DNA of 64,000 bases from Candidatus Gastranaerophilales bacterium (GCA_944323045.1 CALUQX010000007.1:28269-92268), one strand, 5' to 3'; counted from the first letter of the stretch, positions 52,295 to 61,327 are shown. Numbers and translations: made by a program. Notes: generated by a model not told the origin, from the sequence alone.

Positions 52295-52983
52295 TCTTGT
52301 AAATCCTTTTCAGTTTCGCCTGATAACTTACTATACAGCTTGTGTATAAAAGTTTTTAATTCAAAAGCTTTTTTAGTTTCATCAATTTTTTTGTCATCGT
52401 TGTCAATATCCAGCGGCTCAAATATTCCGAATAGAGATTTGACTTTTTTCTTGAATTCATTGAATGTTTCGGATACTTTTTTCTGTACGGCGGCTTTAAG
52501 TTCACCGTATACAGCCGTCAGCTTGTCAGAAATATCAGCCAGTTTTTGAAAGATATTTTGCGCAAAATTCGCGATGTTTTCAGGCATGCTGCGCAAGGTA
52601 TTTATCGCCCCGCCTAGAACTGTATTCAGAACAAAATTTACAGGTTTTGCCACAATTGCCGGTGTGTTGGCTGTAAAAAACTGAGCCAGAGCCGACAATC
52701 TTTGATGAGCATTGGTCATGGTTTGCTGAAATACCTGCATATTTTGGACAAAATTTTGTGCATCCTGCTGTCTTGCAAGCTGTGCTTCTTTTTGAGCCTT
52801 TAAAAAAGCTCCGATGGCAGCACATTCATTCCAGCTCATTTCACCCGGTCTGGCAGAAAAATCAGCCTTTCTCATACTGCCTCCGCCGCCCATGCCATTA
52901 CAAATAGGACACGCCCCGAGCGGTAATCCGTGCGGGCAAGTTCCAACTCTTGCACTATTTGTCTGTATTGTCGCCAGTGACAT
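52291..52983 (-). CDS. Hypothetical protein with CPHG/CPIC zinc knuckle
   Basis: 230 residues. N-terminus has TCPHGLPLGACPICNGMGGGG: C-x-H and C-x2-C ligands of one zinc site followed by a Gly run. Then helical region LKAQKEAQLARQQDAQNFVQNM, a hydrophobic Ala/Asn stretch, and a long amphipathic helix (VYGELKAAVQKKVSETFNEFKK). No membrane helix clear. Heads the four-gene cluster and overlaps the next gene by four bases, so they probably function together. Not recognised. Confidence 0.55.
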   Translation of the reverse strand: MSLATIQTNSARVGTCPHGLPLGACPICNGMGGGGSMRKADFSARPGEMSWNECAAIGAFLKAQKEAQLARQQDAQNFVQNMQVFQQTMTNAHQRLSALAQFFTANTPAIVAKPVNFVLNTVLGGAINTLRSMPENIANFAQNIFQKLADISDKLTAVYGELKAAVQKKVSETFNEFKKKVKSLFGIFEPLDIDNDDKKIDETKKAFELKTFIHKLYSKLSGETEKDLQE

Positions 52984-53211
52984 AAAAAAGTCCTCTTACT
53001 TTCGCCTGAGGACACTGAAAAATCTTTGCTAATAGTCAAAAAGCACGTGACTAAAGCTTTTTTCGAGTGTTCCGACTTTTACGGCTGCGGCTACAGTTGA
53101 AGATATTCACTTCATTTCCTCTATAAAAATCCTAAAATAAACGCTGCAGGCATGTCAATAAATATATATATTATATGAATTTTTGTTATCAAGATTTTAG
53201 GTTCGCTTGAT

Positions 53212-53240
53212 TTGACACTTATGCTTTAAAGCCCTAAAAT
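53212..53240 (+). promoter_or_regulatory. Near-consensus promoter, leaderless
   Basis: TTGACA (53212-53217), 17 bases, TAAAAT (53235-53240), and the ATG of the next gene only six bases on. No Shine-Dalgarno is present. Confidence 0.7.
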
Positions 53241-53246
53241 AAAAGT

Positions 53247-54092
53247 ATGAAGAAGATTATTTTAACAATTTTATTAATAATGTTCTCTATTCAAAGTGTG
53301 TTAGCTTCTGACGGACAGCAGGCAGGAAAGGCACAGGAAGATGACATGGTTCTCCCTAATATATTTATATATTCACCGCCGCCTCCAACAGGGGATGAGG
53401 TCAAACTCAATGACAGCGACACAGTCAAAGTTAATGATTCTGAAAATCCTTACCATAATGTACGCTATGATGACAGTTCTGTTGCAAGATATGAAGTTGA
53501 AACAGAAGGAGATGATGTCATAACACTGCAGGATGTTAATGCAAAGTCTTTGAATTTAAGTAATCCATATTCTGCAAATGTATTTCAATTGAATGCGCAA
53601 AAAACAAAGTTTATTCAGCCGCAGAGTTCTGTTATGCCGCTTACATATATGCCTGAGGAATACAGAATAAGCCCTTTGAGCCGTAATCAGGAAGAAAAAG
53701 CCGGAAACTTTTCATTCGGAACTCTGTATAGTTCAGGCATTGACACTTCCCAGCTTGAATACAATGCAGGTTTATTCACACGTTATGAACGTGAAAAATT
53801 TGCTATTTCCACGGCTTATCAAAAAAATCAGGGTACTGCCTACGGGTTAACCACCGATAATTTCTACCTTTCTCCGGAATTTAAGCTTACAAACAGCGTA
53901 TCCATAGGCAGTGTTCTAAAGGCTGATACAACCAGAAACCGCCGCTCAAATGAACTTGTACTCAAAATAAGACCTTTCGCAAACAAAGGCAACGACCGCG
54001 TTAATCTAGAATTCGGGGCAGGGCAGACTTATGACGAAAATAATGCGTTGTTTAAAACTCAATTCCGTTTTAATACCAATATTAAATTGTAA
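53247..54092 (+). CDS. Secreted hypothetical protein
   Basis: 281 residues. Signal peptide MKKIILTILLIMFSIQSVLA. The mature part has a Pro-rich start (IYSPPPPTGDE), a Asp/Ser-rich middle, and from ~150 alternating beta strands with aromatic residues (FTRYEREKFAISTAYQ, FYLSPEFKLTNSVSIGSVL, LVLKIRPFAN, VNLEFGAGQTYDENNALFKTQFRFNTNIKL), as in outer-membrane beta-barrel or barrel-like proteins. The C-terminus ends in a strand with Phe three residues from the end of the pattern. Function unknown. Confidence 0.6.
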   Translation: MKKIILTILLIMFSIQSVLASDGQQAGKAQEDDMVLPNIFIYSPPPPTGDEVKLNDSDTVKVNDSENPYHNVRYDDSSVARYEVETEGDDVITLQDVNAKSLNLSNPYSANVFQLNAQKTKFIQPQSSVMPLTYMPEEYRISPLSRNQEEKAGNFSFGTLYSSGIDTSQLEYNAGLFTRYEREKFAISTAYQKNQGTAYGLTTDNFYLSPEFKLTNSVSIGSVLKADTTRNRRSNELVLKIRPFANKGNDRVNLEFGAGQTYDENNALFKTQFRFNTNIKL

Positions 54093-54108
54093 ATTTACTT
54101 AAACGGAA

Positions 54109-54137
54109 TTGTATTAACAACTTATTTCTATTATAAT
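54109..54137 (+). promoter_or_regulatory. Promoter of the FtsB/L-like gene
   Basis: TTGTAT (54109-54114), 17 bases, TATAAT (54132-54137). An 11-bp inverted repeat (CAATTCCGTTT at 54060, AAACGGAATTG at 54101) spans the end of the previous gene and the -35. Confidence 0.6.
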
Positions 54138-54159
54138 TTGAATATCCGAGGTTGTAAAA

Positions 54160-54579
54160 TTGGCACAGATTCGTAAAACTCAAACAGATAATAATACTTC
54201 AGAAGAGCTGAAACAAAGACTTGATAAAAAAACAGGCTTTTATTATTCGTTTTTGACTCTGGTTTTATTGTTTTGTCTGATTCAAGTAGGATTCGGGGTA
54301 ATATTGAATGTGTCTAAGACAATCTCTTACAGAGCAAAAATATTCACCATGCAAAAAATTAAAAATGCCGCGATTACCAGAAATGACGATTTGAAACAGG
54401 AAATAAAAATGTTTTCTTCTGCCACAAGTCTTGAAGGCATTGCACGCAACAACCTTAAAATGGCTAGTGAAGACGAAGTGCTGATTCTTATTAACAATCC
54501 GCCGGCTGAAAAAACTACTAAACAAAAAAATCTATTAGACAAAATTAAAAAAATTGTAGGTAAGCATAATGCAAAATAA
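54160..54579 (+). CDS. FtsB/FtsL-like septum formation initiator protein
   Basis: 139 residues. TTG start with GAGG eight bases upstream; no ATG is suitable. One membrane helix (YYSFLTLVLLFCLIQVGFGVIL), then a coiled coil and the SLEGIARNNLKMASEDEVLILIN segment that matches the ARxxLGMVxPGE-type C-terminal motif of FtsB/DivIC. A bitopic divisome component is predicted. The TPR gene starts inside its last 11 bases, so they are co-translated. Confidence 0.75.
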   Translation: MAQIRKTQTDNNTSEELKQRLDKKTGFYYSFLTLVLLFCLIQVGFGVILNVSKTISYRAKIFTMQKIKNAAITRNDDLKQEIKMFSSATSLEGIARNNLKMASEDEVLILINNPPAEKTTKQKNLLDKIKKIVGKHNAK

Positions 54580-56134
54580 AGAAATTATGGAATACATTCA
54601 ACACGCTTTTGAACTTAAAGAACAAAAATGCTATAAACAGGCAATAGAAATGCTTTACAAAGTGCTTGAGGAAGAAAACGACAATATTGAAATTCTTTTC
54701 CAGATAGGCGAATTGTATTATTTAATGCAGAATAATCAGCGCGCAATTCAATATCTTGAAAAAGTTCTATTAAAATCGCCACAACATATTGAAACGCTTA
54801 ATCTCCTCAAAAAAATCTATGTTTCCATGAATATGTATGATGAAGCTGAAATATATGCCGAAAAAATATTTGAGACGGATAAATCATCTGAAAATCTAAA
54901 AGAATTAATTTTGCTTGCTGATAAGACAAACAAACCGGAAAAAATAGAAGAATATAAAAATTCTGACCTTGCAGATGATAGCGTTATGTTTGCAATAGCG
55001 CAGATATGCTATAACCACGGTAAAATTGATGAAGCCAAAAAAATTCTGGCTGAATTACCGGAAAATGAAGATGCACTAATGCTGCTTGGTAAAATTAGTT
55101 TTGATGAAAGTGATTTTTCAAAAGCACAGGAGCTCTTTTCCAGACTGCCTCAGTTTTATGAAAACGCTGAATTATACAATTATCGCGGATTGTTTGCACT
55201 TGAGGATATGAATTTTATAGAGGCAATAAAAGATTTTTCAAAAGCCTTAAATCTTGATAAAAGAAATGCACGTTATGCTTACAACCTTGGAAATGCGTAT
55301 TTTTACAACGGCTGGATAAAAGAAGCCGTAAAATCATATCTTGATGCTGTTTGTCTGGCACCGGAAATTTTAGATTACCGGTATTCACTCGCATACCTCT
55401 ATTATCAGACAAAAGCTTATGATAAAGCACAAAATGAAGTTGACTATATTTTAGAACAGGATGCGAATCATTATCCGACACGGGTTTTAAATGCTGTTTT
55501 AAAATTTCAAAACAGAGATTATCTCGGGGCAAAGAACGATTTGGAATTGCTTATCGCAATTAAAAAAGATGATTTTGCAATAACTTCGCTGGTTAAAGTA
55601 TATGAAGAACTGCAAATGTTTGAAAAAGCAGAACAGCTTATCAAACCTCTAATAGAAAACTCACCGGAAAATCTGCAATATAAATATGAATATGCTGAGA
55701 TTCTTGTATCAGAAAAGAAATTTGATGAGAGTCTTGCTTTTATAGAAAAGATTATTGCAGAAAACGAAAATTATCTTCCGGTATACGAACTGGCAGCCAG
55801 AGCCGCATTTAACAAAAATGATCTGGAATCAACAAAAGATTATGCACAGCGTTCAATTTCACTTGATATGAATTTTGCCGCCGGATATTATTATCTTGCG
55901 CTTGTCCGCCGTGAAGAAAAAGATTATGATGAAGCTATTGAGTGTATGAAACGAGCTATTATGTATGATTTGAACAATGCTGAATATTATGCCGGCATGA
56001 GTGAATTATACAGGCTTAAAGAAGAATATAAATCAGCACTGGAATACGCTAATGAAGCCTCTGCACTCGACAATTCAACAAAATACAAAGTTTTGTATTC
56101 AGAACTTGCCGCATTGAATCGTAAACAAAAATAG
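54569..56134 (+). CDS. TPR-repeat protein
   Basis: 521 residues, almost entirely tetratricopeptide repeats: e.g. CYKQAIEMLYKVLEEENDNI, NFIEAIKDFSKALNLDKRNA, GWIKEAVKSYLDAVCLAPEI, DYDEAIECMKRAIMYDLNNA. About twelve units, the typical W/Y-G-Y/A-F-A-P pattern. No signal peptide or membrane helix, so cytoplasmic. Coupled to the FtsB/L-like gene, a scaffold for division or envelope assembly is possible. Confidence 0.9.
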   Translation: MQNKEIMEYIQHAFELKEQKCYKQAIEMLYKVLEEENDNIEILFQIGELYYLMQNNQRAIQYLEKVLLKSPQHIETLNLLKKIYVSMNMYDEAEIYAEKIFETDKSSENLKELILLADKTNKPEKIEEYKNSDLADDSVMFAIAQICYNHGKIDEAKKILAELPENEDALMLLGKISFDESDFSKAQELFSRLPQFYENAELYNYRGLFALEDMNFIEAIKDFSKALNLDKRNARYAYNLGNAYFYNGWIKEAVKSYLDAVCLAPEILDYRYSLAYLYYQTKAYDKAQNEVDYILEQDANHYPTRVLNAVLKFQNRDYLGAKNDLELLIAIKKDDFAITSLVKVYEELQMFEKAEQLIKPLIENSPENLQYKYEYAEILVSEKKFDESLAFIEKIIAENENYLPVYELAARAAFNKNDLESTKDYAQRSISLDMNFAAGYYYLALVRREEKDYDEAIECMKRAIMYDLNNAEYYAGMSELYRLKEEYKSALEYANEASALDNSTKYKVLYSELAALNRKQK

Positions 56135-56210
56135 CAAAAAAATTTGTCCTCAAAAAAAATAATATTATAATATATAATACGGGATTATAAATGAGGAGAT
56201 GAAACGTCGT

Positions 56211-56882
56211 ATGAAAATAGATAAAATATTAGGAATAGCTGTTTTAACTGCAGGGCTGGCATTACCTGTATTTGCAAAAGATGAAATATTTATACCGCAG
56301 AATTATCCGGAAAAATACAATGCGGAAAAAATTACTGAATTAAAACCGATGTATAAAAATGTCAGCAAAGAACATATTATATATGTGGCACTAGATATGC
56401 TGAGAGGCACAAACGGCGATTTTTCAAGAAAAGCGATTATGGGTAACAATTTATCCGGCAAACCTGTCAAAGTTGAATTCAGAGATTTGGGAGCGATAAA
56501 CCCTGAATATGCAGAATTTGACGCACTAGGCTGGAAAAAGGGTAAGAACTTATATATATATATAAACCCGAAACATCAGGATGCCCCGCCTGCAGCAATA
56601 GCGGCTTTACTTGCGCATGAAGCATTGCATCAGGATGAATACAATTCACTTGCAGAAGAAACTTATGCATGGACTATGGAAGCTGCTGTATGGTGTGAAT
56701 TATTGAAAATTTATCCGGAAAGCGGCGATGAAAATCTGCATCCGCTGGTAAACCGCGAAAATACTCTGAAAAAACTGTTTGAACGCGGACAGTATACCAA
56801 CCAATATATTAAAAAAACAGTCTATTCTAACCCAGGATACAAAGACCTGCCTTCTACTTCTCCTGGATTTGAAGATTTGTAA
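56211..56882 (+). CDS. Secreted HExxH metalloprotease-like protein
   Basis: 223 residues from the ATG at 56211 (GAGGAG 12 bases upstream; another ATG abuts that site). Signal peptide ILGIAVLTAGLALPVFA. The zinc motif HEALH is at residues 136-140 within IAALLAHEALHQDEYNSLAEETYAW; the following Glu-Glu at ~149 could be the third ligand. The rest is unlike named peptidase families. Tail is Ser/Pro/Gly-rich with the repeat PGYKDLPSTSPGFEDL. Zinc protease activity outside the inner membrane is inferred. Confidence 0.65.
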   Translation: MKIDKILGIAVLTAGLALPVFAKDEIFIPQNYPEKYNAEKITELKPMYKNVSKEHIIYVALDMLRGTNGDFSRKAIMGNNLSGKPVKVEFRDLGAINPEYAEFDALGWKKGKNLYIYINPKHQDAPPAAIAALLAHEALHQDEYNSLAEETYAWTMEAAVWCELLKIYPESGDENLHPLVNRENTLKKLFERGQYTNQYIKKTVYSNPGYKDLPSTSPGFEDL

Positions 56883-56991
56883 TTTTACCGGCGCGTCAGG
56901 CGGAATTTGTTGAAAAATCTACATTTATCAGATGATTTTTTTATAATTCCAATCTCTTAACCAAAAGTATATTGATTATAAAAATTTCTTG

Positions 56992-58236
56992 ATGTTAAAT
57001 ATTGGTATGAAAAAATTTCAGGTTGTAATATTTATAGTTTTAACGGTTATGCTGCTTGCATTAAACAAGTTTATAATGCTGAAAAACAGCAGTATACCGG
57101 TTGCTGATGCGCCGGAAATGGTCAATCACAACCATGTTTCATCTCAGAGATTGTTTGATAATGTATGGGAAGAAATTAGAGACAATTATTACGACGCTAA
57201 TTTGAACAATCAGGACTGGAGCCGCTGGAAATCGCATTACCACGGCAAAATCAAAACTGATGAAGATGCAAAAGTCGCTATTGACTCTATGCTTGCCAGT
57301 CTTGACGACCCTTATTCAAGATTTTTGACAAAATCAGAATACTCTGACCAAAATACGTCTATAAATTCTAAAATCACCGGAATAGGTGTTAATATCGCTT
57401 CAATAGCCGGTAAAATACATATTATAAATGTCATAGAAGGTACTCCGGCACAGTACGCAAATCTTCTGCCTGACGATATAATCGTTGCTATTGACGGCAA
57501 AGATGTAAGCGGCATGCCTCTTTCTGATGTGGCTAATCTTGTCAGAGGTCCGGAAAACAGTATTGTGGAACTTACTGTAATGCGCAACAACGACAAACTA
57601 GTTAAAAAAGTTATGCGTAAAGAAATTAAAATTAAAACAGTAAGAAGTTCTATGGAAAAAGATATCGGCTATATAAAAATTTCTACCTTTATCGGAGCAA
57701 CAACTCCTAATGAATTTCTTGACGCACTGGAAAAAACAAAAGATGCCGAAGGACTTATCATAGATTTGCGCGGCAATACCGGAGGACTTTTGCCGAATGC
57801 AATATTTATCGCCAACTTGTTTATACCGGAAGGTAAACTCGTAAGTATTGTCGGGCGTGACGGTTATAAATACGATATACTCGCGCAGGATACAAAATTT
57901 GGAGTGCAAAAACCGCTTGTTGTACTTATTGACGGAGCAAGTGCAAGTGCAAGTGAAATACTCTCCGGTGCGCTCAAAGATTACCATAAAGCAAAACTCG
58001 TCGGCACACGTACTTACGGCAAAGGTATGGTTCAGAAAATTATACCGATGCAGAATGAAACCGGCTTAAATCTGACTATCGCAAAATACCTTACCCCTAG
58101 CGGCACTGATATCAATAAAAAAGGTATTGAACCTGATATAAAAGTTACTTTCAGTCTGAACGATTTGCGAAACCGCAATGATGCACAATTGAATGCCGCT
58201 AAAAACTGCTTATCCAAAATGCTCACTCAAAATTAG
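56992..58236 (+). CDS. C-terminal processing protease (S41, CtpA/Prc type)
   Basis: 414 residues from ATG 56992; ATG 57007 is an alternative and neither has a clear ribosome-binding site. N-terminal membrane anchor (VVIFIVLTVMLLALNKFIML), a domain with LDDPYSRFLTKSEY, a PDZ domain (ITGIGVNIASIAGKIHIINVIEGTPAQYANLLPDDIIVAIDG), and the catalytic core: GYIKISTF, IDLRGNTGGLL, LIDGASASASEILSGAL (Ser nucleophile) and GTRTYGKGMVQ (Lys base). Cleaves exported proteins at their C-termini; cyanobacterial members mature photosystem II D1, which does not apply here. Confidence 0.94.
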   Translation: MLNIGMKKFQVVIFIVLTVMLLALNKFIMLKNSSIPVADAPEMVNHNHVSSQRLFDNVWEEIRDNYYDANLNNQDWSRWKSHYHGKIKTDEDAKVAIDSMLASLDDPYSRFLTKSEYSDQNTSINSKITGIGVNIASIAGKIHIINVIEGTPAQYANLLPDDIIVAIDGKDVSGMPLSDVANLVRGPENSIVELTVMRNNDKLVKKVMRKEIKIKTVRSSMEKDIGYIKISTFIGATTPNEFLDALEKTKDAEGLIIDLRGNTGGLLPNAIFIANLFIPEGKLVSIVGRDGYKYDILAQDTKFGVQKPLVVLIDGASASASEILSGALKDYHKAKLVGTRTYGKGMVQKIIPMQNETGLNLTIAKYLTPSGTDINKKGIEPDIKVTFSLNDLRNRNDAQLNAAKNCLSKMLTQN

Positions 58237-58320
58237 TTTTATTAAGCCCGTTGAATTCCTGTCAAATTTGTAATATAATCATAGTGTAATATTACCGTAT
58301 AATTAAGAAAAGAGTACATT

Positions 58321-58977
58321 ATGAAAAAAGAACTTATTTTTTTGGGACCGCCGGCTTGTGGTAAAGGAACTCAAACCGACAAACTGGCAAAATTTTTGAA
58401 TTTTCCGCATGTTGACACAGGGTCACTTTTAAGAAACGAAATTAAAAACGAAACTGAAGCCGGTAAAGAGGCTAAAAATTACATAGATAAAGGGCAGCTT
58501 GTTCCGGCTGAACTTGTCGCCAAAATAATTAAAAACAGATTGTCTCAAGATGACTGTAAAAACGGTTTTATACTTGACGGGTATCCTAGAAGTGTAGAAC
58601 AGGCAGACAAATTAGAAGTTATTAATGCTGAAATTAATAATGGCGAAAAAGTAGATTTTAGAGCGATATATTTTGATATAGACACAAATCTTCTTGTTGA
58701 ACGTATTGTGAACCGTCGTTCCTGCCCTGTTTGCGGCGAAATTTATAATTTGCAGTCAAAACCGCCAAAAGTTCCTAACCACTGTGATAATGACGGGGCA
58801 GAACTTACCCAGCGTAAAGACGATACAAGAGAAGTCGCTCAGGCAAGATTTGATACATATTTCAAAGAAACCTCGCCTTTGATTGATTATTACCAAAATA
58901 AAGGCGTACTAAAAACAATTGATGCCAATGGCACAATTGACGAAGTTTGGGACAGATTGTTAAAAGTAATTGAATGA
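58321..58977 (+). CDS. adk: Adenylate kinase
   Basis: 218 residues. P-loop FLGPPACGKGTQTDKLA, AMP-binding HVDTGSLLRNEI, FILDGYPRSVEQAD, and a long lid with zinc ligands NRRSCPVCGEIY and NHCDNDGAEL (Cys-Cys-Cys-Asp type), then RKDDTREVAQARF. Interconverts AMP, ADP and ATP. Followed by map at 18 bases, the common adk-map order, here without secY or ribosomal protein genes. Confidence 0.97.
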   Translation: MKKELIFLGPPACGKGTQTDKLAKFLNFPHVDTGSLLRNEIKNETEAGKEAKNYIDKGQLVPAELVAKIIKNRLSQDDCKNGFILDGYPRSVEQADKLEVINAEINNGEKVDFRAIYFDIDTNLLVERIVNRRSCPVCGEIYNLQSKPPKVPNHCDNDGAELTQRKDDTREVAQARFDTYFKETSPLIDYYQNKGVLKTIDANGTIDEVWDRLLKVIE

Positions 58978-58995
58978 TAGTAAGAAAGGCTGTCG

Positions 58996-59748
58996 ATGAT
59001 AAAGAGAAAATCTAGAGATGAAATAAAACATATGCGCCATGCCGGTCATATCGTAGCATTGGTGCATCAAAAAATGAAAGAAGTTATAGAACCGGGAATA
59101 AGCACAAAAGAACTTGATAATATTGCATATAATATTATTAAAAAAGAACGCGCAATTCCTACCTTTTTAGGTTACAACGGGTTTCCGGCAAGTATTTGTG
59201 CCTCAATAAATGAACAGGTTGTACACGGAATTCCGGATGAAAAAGTAACCGTCAAAGAAGGCGATATTATAAGTATTGATGTCGGCGCAACATATGGCGG
59301 GCTGGTCGGCGATGGAGCCTGGACATATCCGGTCGGAAAAGTAAGTGACGAAGTTCAAAGACTCCTTAACGCAACTGAAGAAGCCCTATTCGCAGGTATT
59401 GCACAGATGCGTGACGGTAATGTGCTTGATGATATCTCAAGCGCTATAGAAGCAGTTGCCAATCGCGAAAAACTGGGAATTGTTCGTCAATACGGCGGTC
59501 ACGGCGTGGGGCATAATATGCATGAAGAACCGTTTTTGTTTAATTACAAAGTCGGGGATAACACTCTGATTAAACGCGGTTATGTAATTGCAATAGAACC
59601 AATGCTTAACCTTGGCGGTGATGAGGTTGTGGTCGCTGATGATGAATGGACAGTAAGTACAGTAGATAAAAAGCCTTCTGCGCATTTTGAACATACTGTG
59701 CTGGCGACCGAAGATGAACCGCTTATCATAACACAATTGATGCAATAA
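58996..59748 (+). CDS. map: Methionine aminopeptidase, type I
   Basis: 250 residues. All five metal ligands are placed as in the family: IDVGATYGGLVGDGAWT (two Asp), GHGVGHNMHEEPF (His), VIAIEPML (Glu) and SAHFEHTVL (Glu). Substrate pocket NGFPASICASINEQVVHGIP. Removes initiator Met co-translationally. No zinc-finger or linker extension at the N-terminus. Eighteen bases after adk and 12 before the SMR transporter. Confidence 0.97.
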   Translation: MIKRKSRDEIKHMRHAGHIVALVHQKMKEVIEPGISTKELDNIAYNIIKKERAIPTFLGYNGFPASICASINEQVVHGIPDEKVTVKEGDIISIDVGATYGGLVGDGAWTYPVGKVSDEVQRLLNATEEALFAGIAQMRDGNVLDDISSAIEAVANREKLGIVRQYGGHGVGHNMHEEPFLFNYKVGDNTLIKRGYVIAIEPMLNLGGDEVVVADDEWTVSTVDKKPSAHFEHTVLATEDEPLIITQLMQ

Positions 59749-59760
59749 AAAGGAGGATGT

Positions 59761-60078
59761 ATGGGCTGGATTTGCTTAATTGCAGCAATATTGCTGGAAG
59801 TGTTAGGTACGACTATGATGAAACTGTCAAACGGTTTAACACAGTTGATGCCGGCATTGGCGATGTTTGTCTGCTATATATTATGCTTTGCAGTTCTGGC
59901 TATTGCACTGAAGACAATTCCAATGAGTATAGCATATGCAATATGGAGTGCTATTGGCATTGTTATAATCTCTGCAATAGGCATTTTCTTTTTCCACGAA
60001 GACCTTAACTGGATAAAAGTTGTTTCAACTGTAATAATAATAGCCGGTGTGGTAGGGCTAAAATTAAGTTCAACATAA
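59761..60078 (+). CDS. Small multidrug resistance (SMR) transporter
   Basis: 105 residues, four membrane helices. The essential membrane Glu is at position 14 region (AAILLEVLGTTMMKLSNGLT), and the typical KTIPMSIAYAIWSAIGIVIIS and FHEDLNWIKVVSTVIIIAGVVGLKL follow. EmrE/SugE-like: proton-coupled export of cationic toxicants or guanidinium. AAAGGAGGATGT before ATG. Substrate class (Qac versus Gdx) is not decided. Confidence 0.93.
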   Translation: MGWICLIAAILLEVLGTTMMKLSNGLTQLMPALAMFVCYILCFAVLAIALKTIPMSIAYAIWSAIGIVIISAIGIFFFHEDLNWIKVVSTVIIIAGVVGLKLSST

Positions 60079-60165
60079 ACATTGACAATTGAATATGAGG
60101 GCATACCCTGATTATTTCCCTGAGTGACGTTGGCGTAAGCACATACAGCGAAGGGAGGTGATAGA

Positions 60166-60228
60166 ATGGTTATAGATAAAATAGAGCTGCTACTGATTCT
60201 GTTTCTCGTAGCAACTCTTAAAAAGTAA
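60166..60228 (+). CDS. 20-residue hydrophobic peptide, possible type I toxin
   Basis: MVIDKIELLLILFLVATLKK: one short hydrophobic segment between charged ends. The ribosome-binding site GGAGGTGAT is a full match to the 16S 3' end, far better than at most genes here. Downstream is a nested hairpin (60233-60276), and a minus-strand promoter points back across the reading frame, as in type I toxin-antitoxin loci. A leader peptide is the alternative. Confidence 0.5.
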   Translation: MVIDKIELLLILFLVATLKK

Positions 60229-60232
60229 CCAA

Positions 60233-60276
60233 ATATAGGGTATTTAAAAAGCGGTTGCGAGCCGCTTGCCCTATAT
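60233..60276. other. Nested inverted repeats behind the 20-residue gene
   Basis: Outer arms ATATAGGG (60233-60240) / CCCTATAT (60269-60276); inner stem AAGCGG / CCGCTT (60249-60254, 60262-60267). On the minus strand TTTTTAAA follows the inner stem. Confidence 0.6.
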
Positions 60277-60280
60277 ATAT

Positions 60281-60309
60281 ATTATAGCAGTATTTAAAAT
60301 ATTTTTCAA
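60281..60309 (-). promoter_or_regulatory. Antisense promoter facing the 20-residue gene
   Basis: Minus strand TTGAAA (60304-60309), 17 bases, TATAAT (60281-60286). Transcription would begin near 60274 and run back over the hairpin and the peptide gene. Confidence 0.6.
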
Positions 60310-60326
60310 CCCTTAGAGGAGCAAAT

Positions 60327-60953
60327 ATGAAATATTATGTAGGATTATCTTTAGCATCAGGATCTAGTATGGATTCAGGACTGGCTGTTCTTGATGAAAA
60401 CAATACCTTAATTCTTGTTGATAAACTGTACAAAGTCAACGATATAATACATTTTTTTGACAATTTTTCGTCACTGAATTATTCCAAAATATGCGTATCA
60501 CTTGCGTGGGATAGAACAATGCTTAACGGAAAATGGCGGGTCTTAGGCAAGTCTTATCAAATGGTTGCAACCAATATACTTATGCCAAATTTAGATAACT
60601 GGACTCAACGATATACAACAAGAGGCAGTGAGTACTTTAAATCGTTAACAGAAAAAGGGGTAGAAATAGACCGTTTTGAACTCTATTTGACCCGCCAGAG
60701 TATGCATCTTAATTCCTGTTACAAGGAGCGTTCACCTGCAGATTGCAAATTCCTGCAGCAAACACTAAGAAGCGAATGGGGAATGGATTTGCCGGTAAAT
60801 ATGATGCCAATGTCACAATTAGAAGCAATTGTAGGGGCTATTCTTGCAAAAGAAACTGTTACCAATCCTGATAATATAAAAATTATTTCAACATTTAGAG
60901 ACCTGAATGTTATAGATATAATTCATCCGATAAAAAATCTGGCAAATGTCTGA
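60327..60953 (+). CDS. Hypothetical protein, possibly RNase H-like fold (DUF429-like)
   Basis: 208 residues. N-terminal YYVGLSLASGSSMDSGLAVLDENN resembles the first strands of RNase H-like nucleases (G-x-D-x-A plus GLAVLD), and the C-terminal helix QLEAIVGAILAKE supplies acidic residues at the place DUF429 proteins have theirs. The first catalytic Asp is not clearly present (GLSLA). Preceded by AGAGGAG. Assignment by eye only; it abuts the convergent XRE gene. Confidence 0.4.
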   Translation: MKYYVGLSLASGSSMDSGLAVLDENNTLILVDKLYKVNDIIHFFDNFSSLNYSKICVSLAWDRTMLNGKWRVLGKSYQMVATNILMPNLDNWTQRYTTRGSEYFKSLTEKGVEIDRFELYLTRQSMHLNSCYKERSPADCKFLQQTLRSEWGMDLPVNMMPMSQLEAIVGAILAKETVTNPDNIKIISTFRDLNVIDIIHPIKNLANV

Positions 60954-61259
60954 TTAAAAAAGCATTTTATAAACAAGCCTTACAAGCTCATCGTTATTTT
61001 CGAGTTTTTGTATAATTTTGTTTCGTAATTTTGCCGTATCGTCCAGATGTGTAAACCTGAATAAATCCTGCGGAGAAACATCAAGGACTTCAAGGATTTT
61101 TTCAAGTGTCTGCACCCGGGGGAATGTCTGTGAATTTTCAATTTTGATTATATTTCGCGGTTCAATTCCGACGAGTTCGGCTAGCTGTTCCTGCGTGAGT
61201 TTTTTCTCTTTGCGAAGTTCGCGTATTCGTTTACCTAATAACTCTTTTAAATTGTCCAT
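60954..61259 (-). CDS. XRE-family HTH regulator paired with prepilin
   Basis: 101 residues. HTH in LGKRIRELRKEKKLTQEQLAEL and PRNIIKIENSQTFPRVQTLEKI, then SPQDLFRFTHLDD and a C-terminal helix pair. Closest in layout to the regulator at 43011. Unlike most of its siblings it has a ribosome-binding site (AAAAGGAGAATCTC). Faces the prepilin at 61390. Confidence 0.88.
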   Translation of the reverse strand: MDNLKELLGKRIRELRKEKKLTQEQLAELVGIEPRNIIKIENSQTFPRVQTLEKILEVLDVSPQDLFRFTHLDDTAKLRNKIIQKLENNDELVRLVYKMLF

Positions 61260-61327
61260 GAGATTCTCCTTTTAATATATTACAATTTTTATGGTTATTA
61301 AGTTATGACACAATAAATCACATTATA

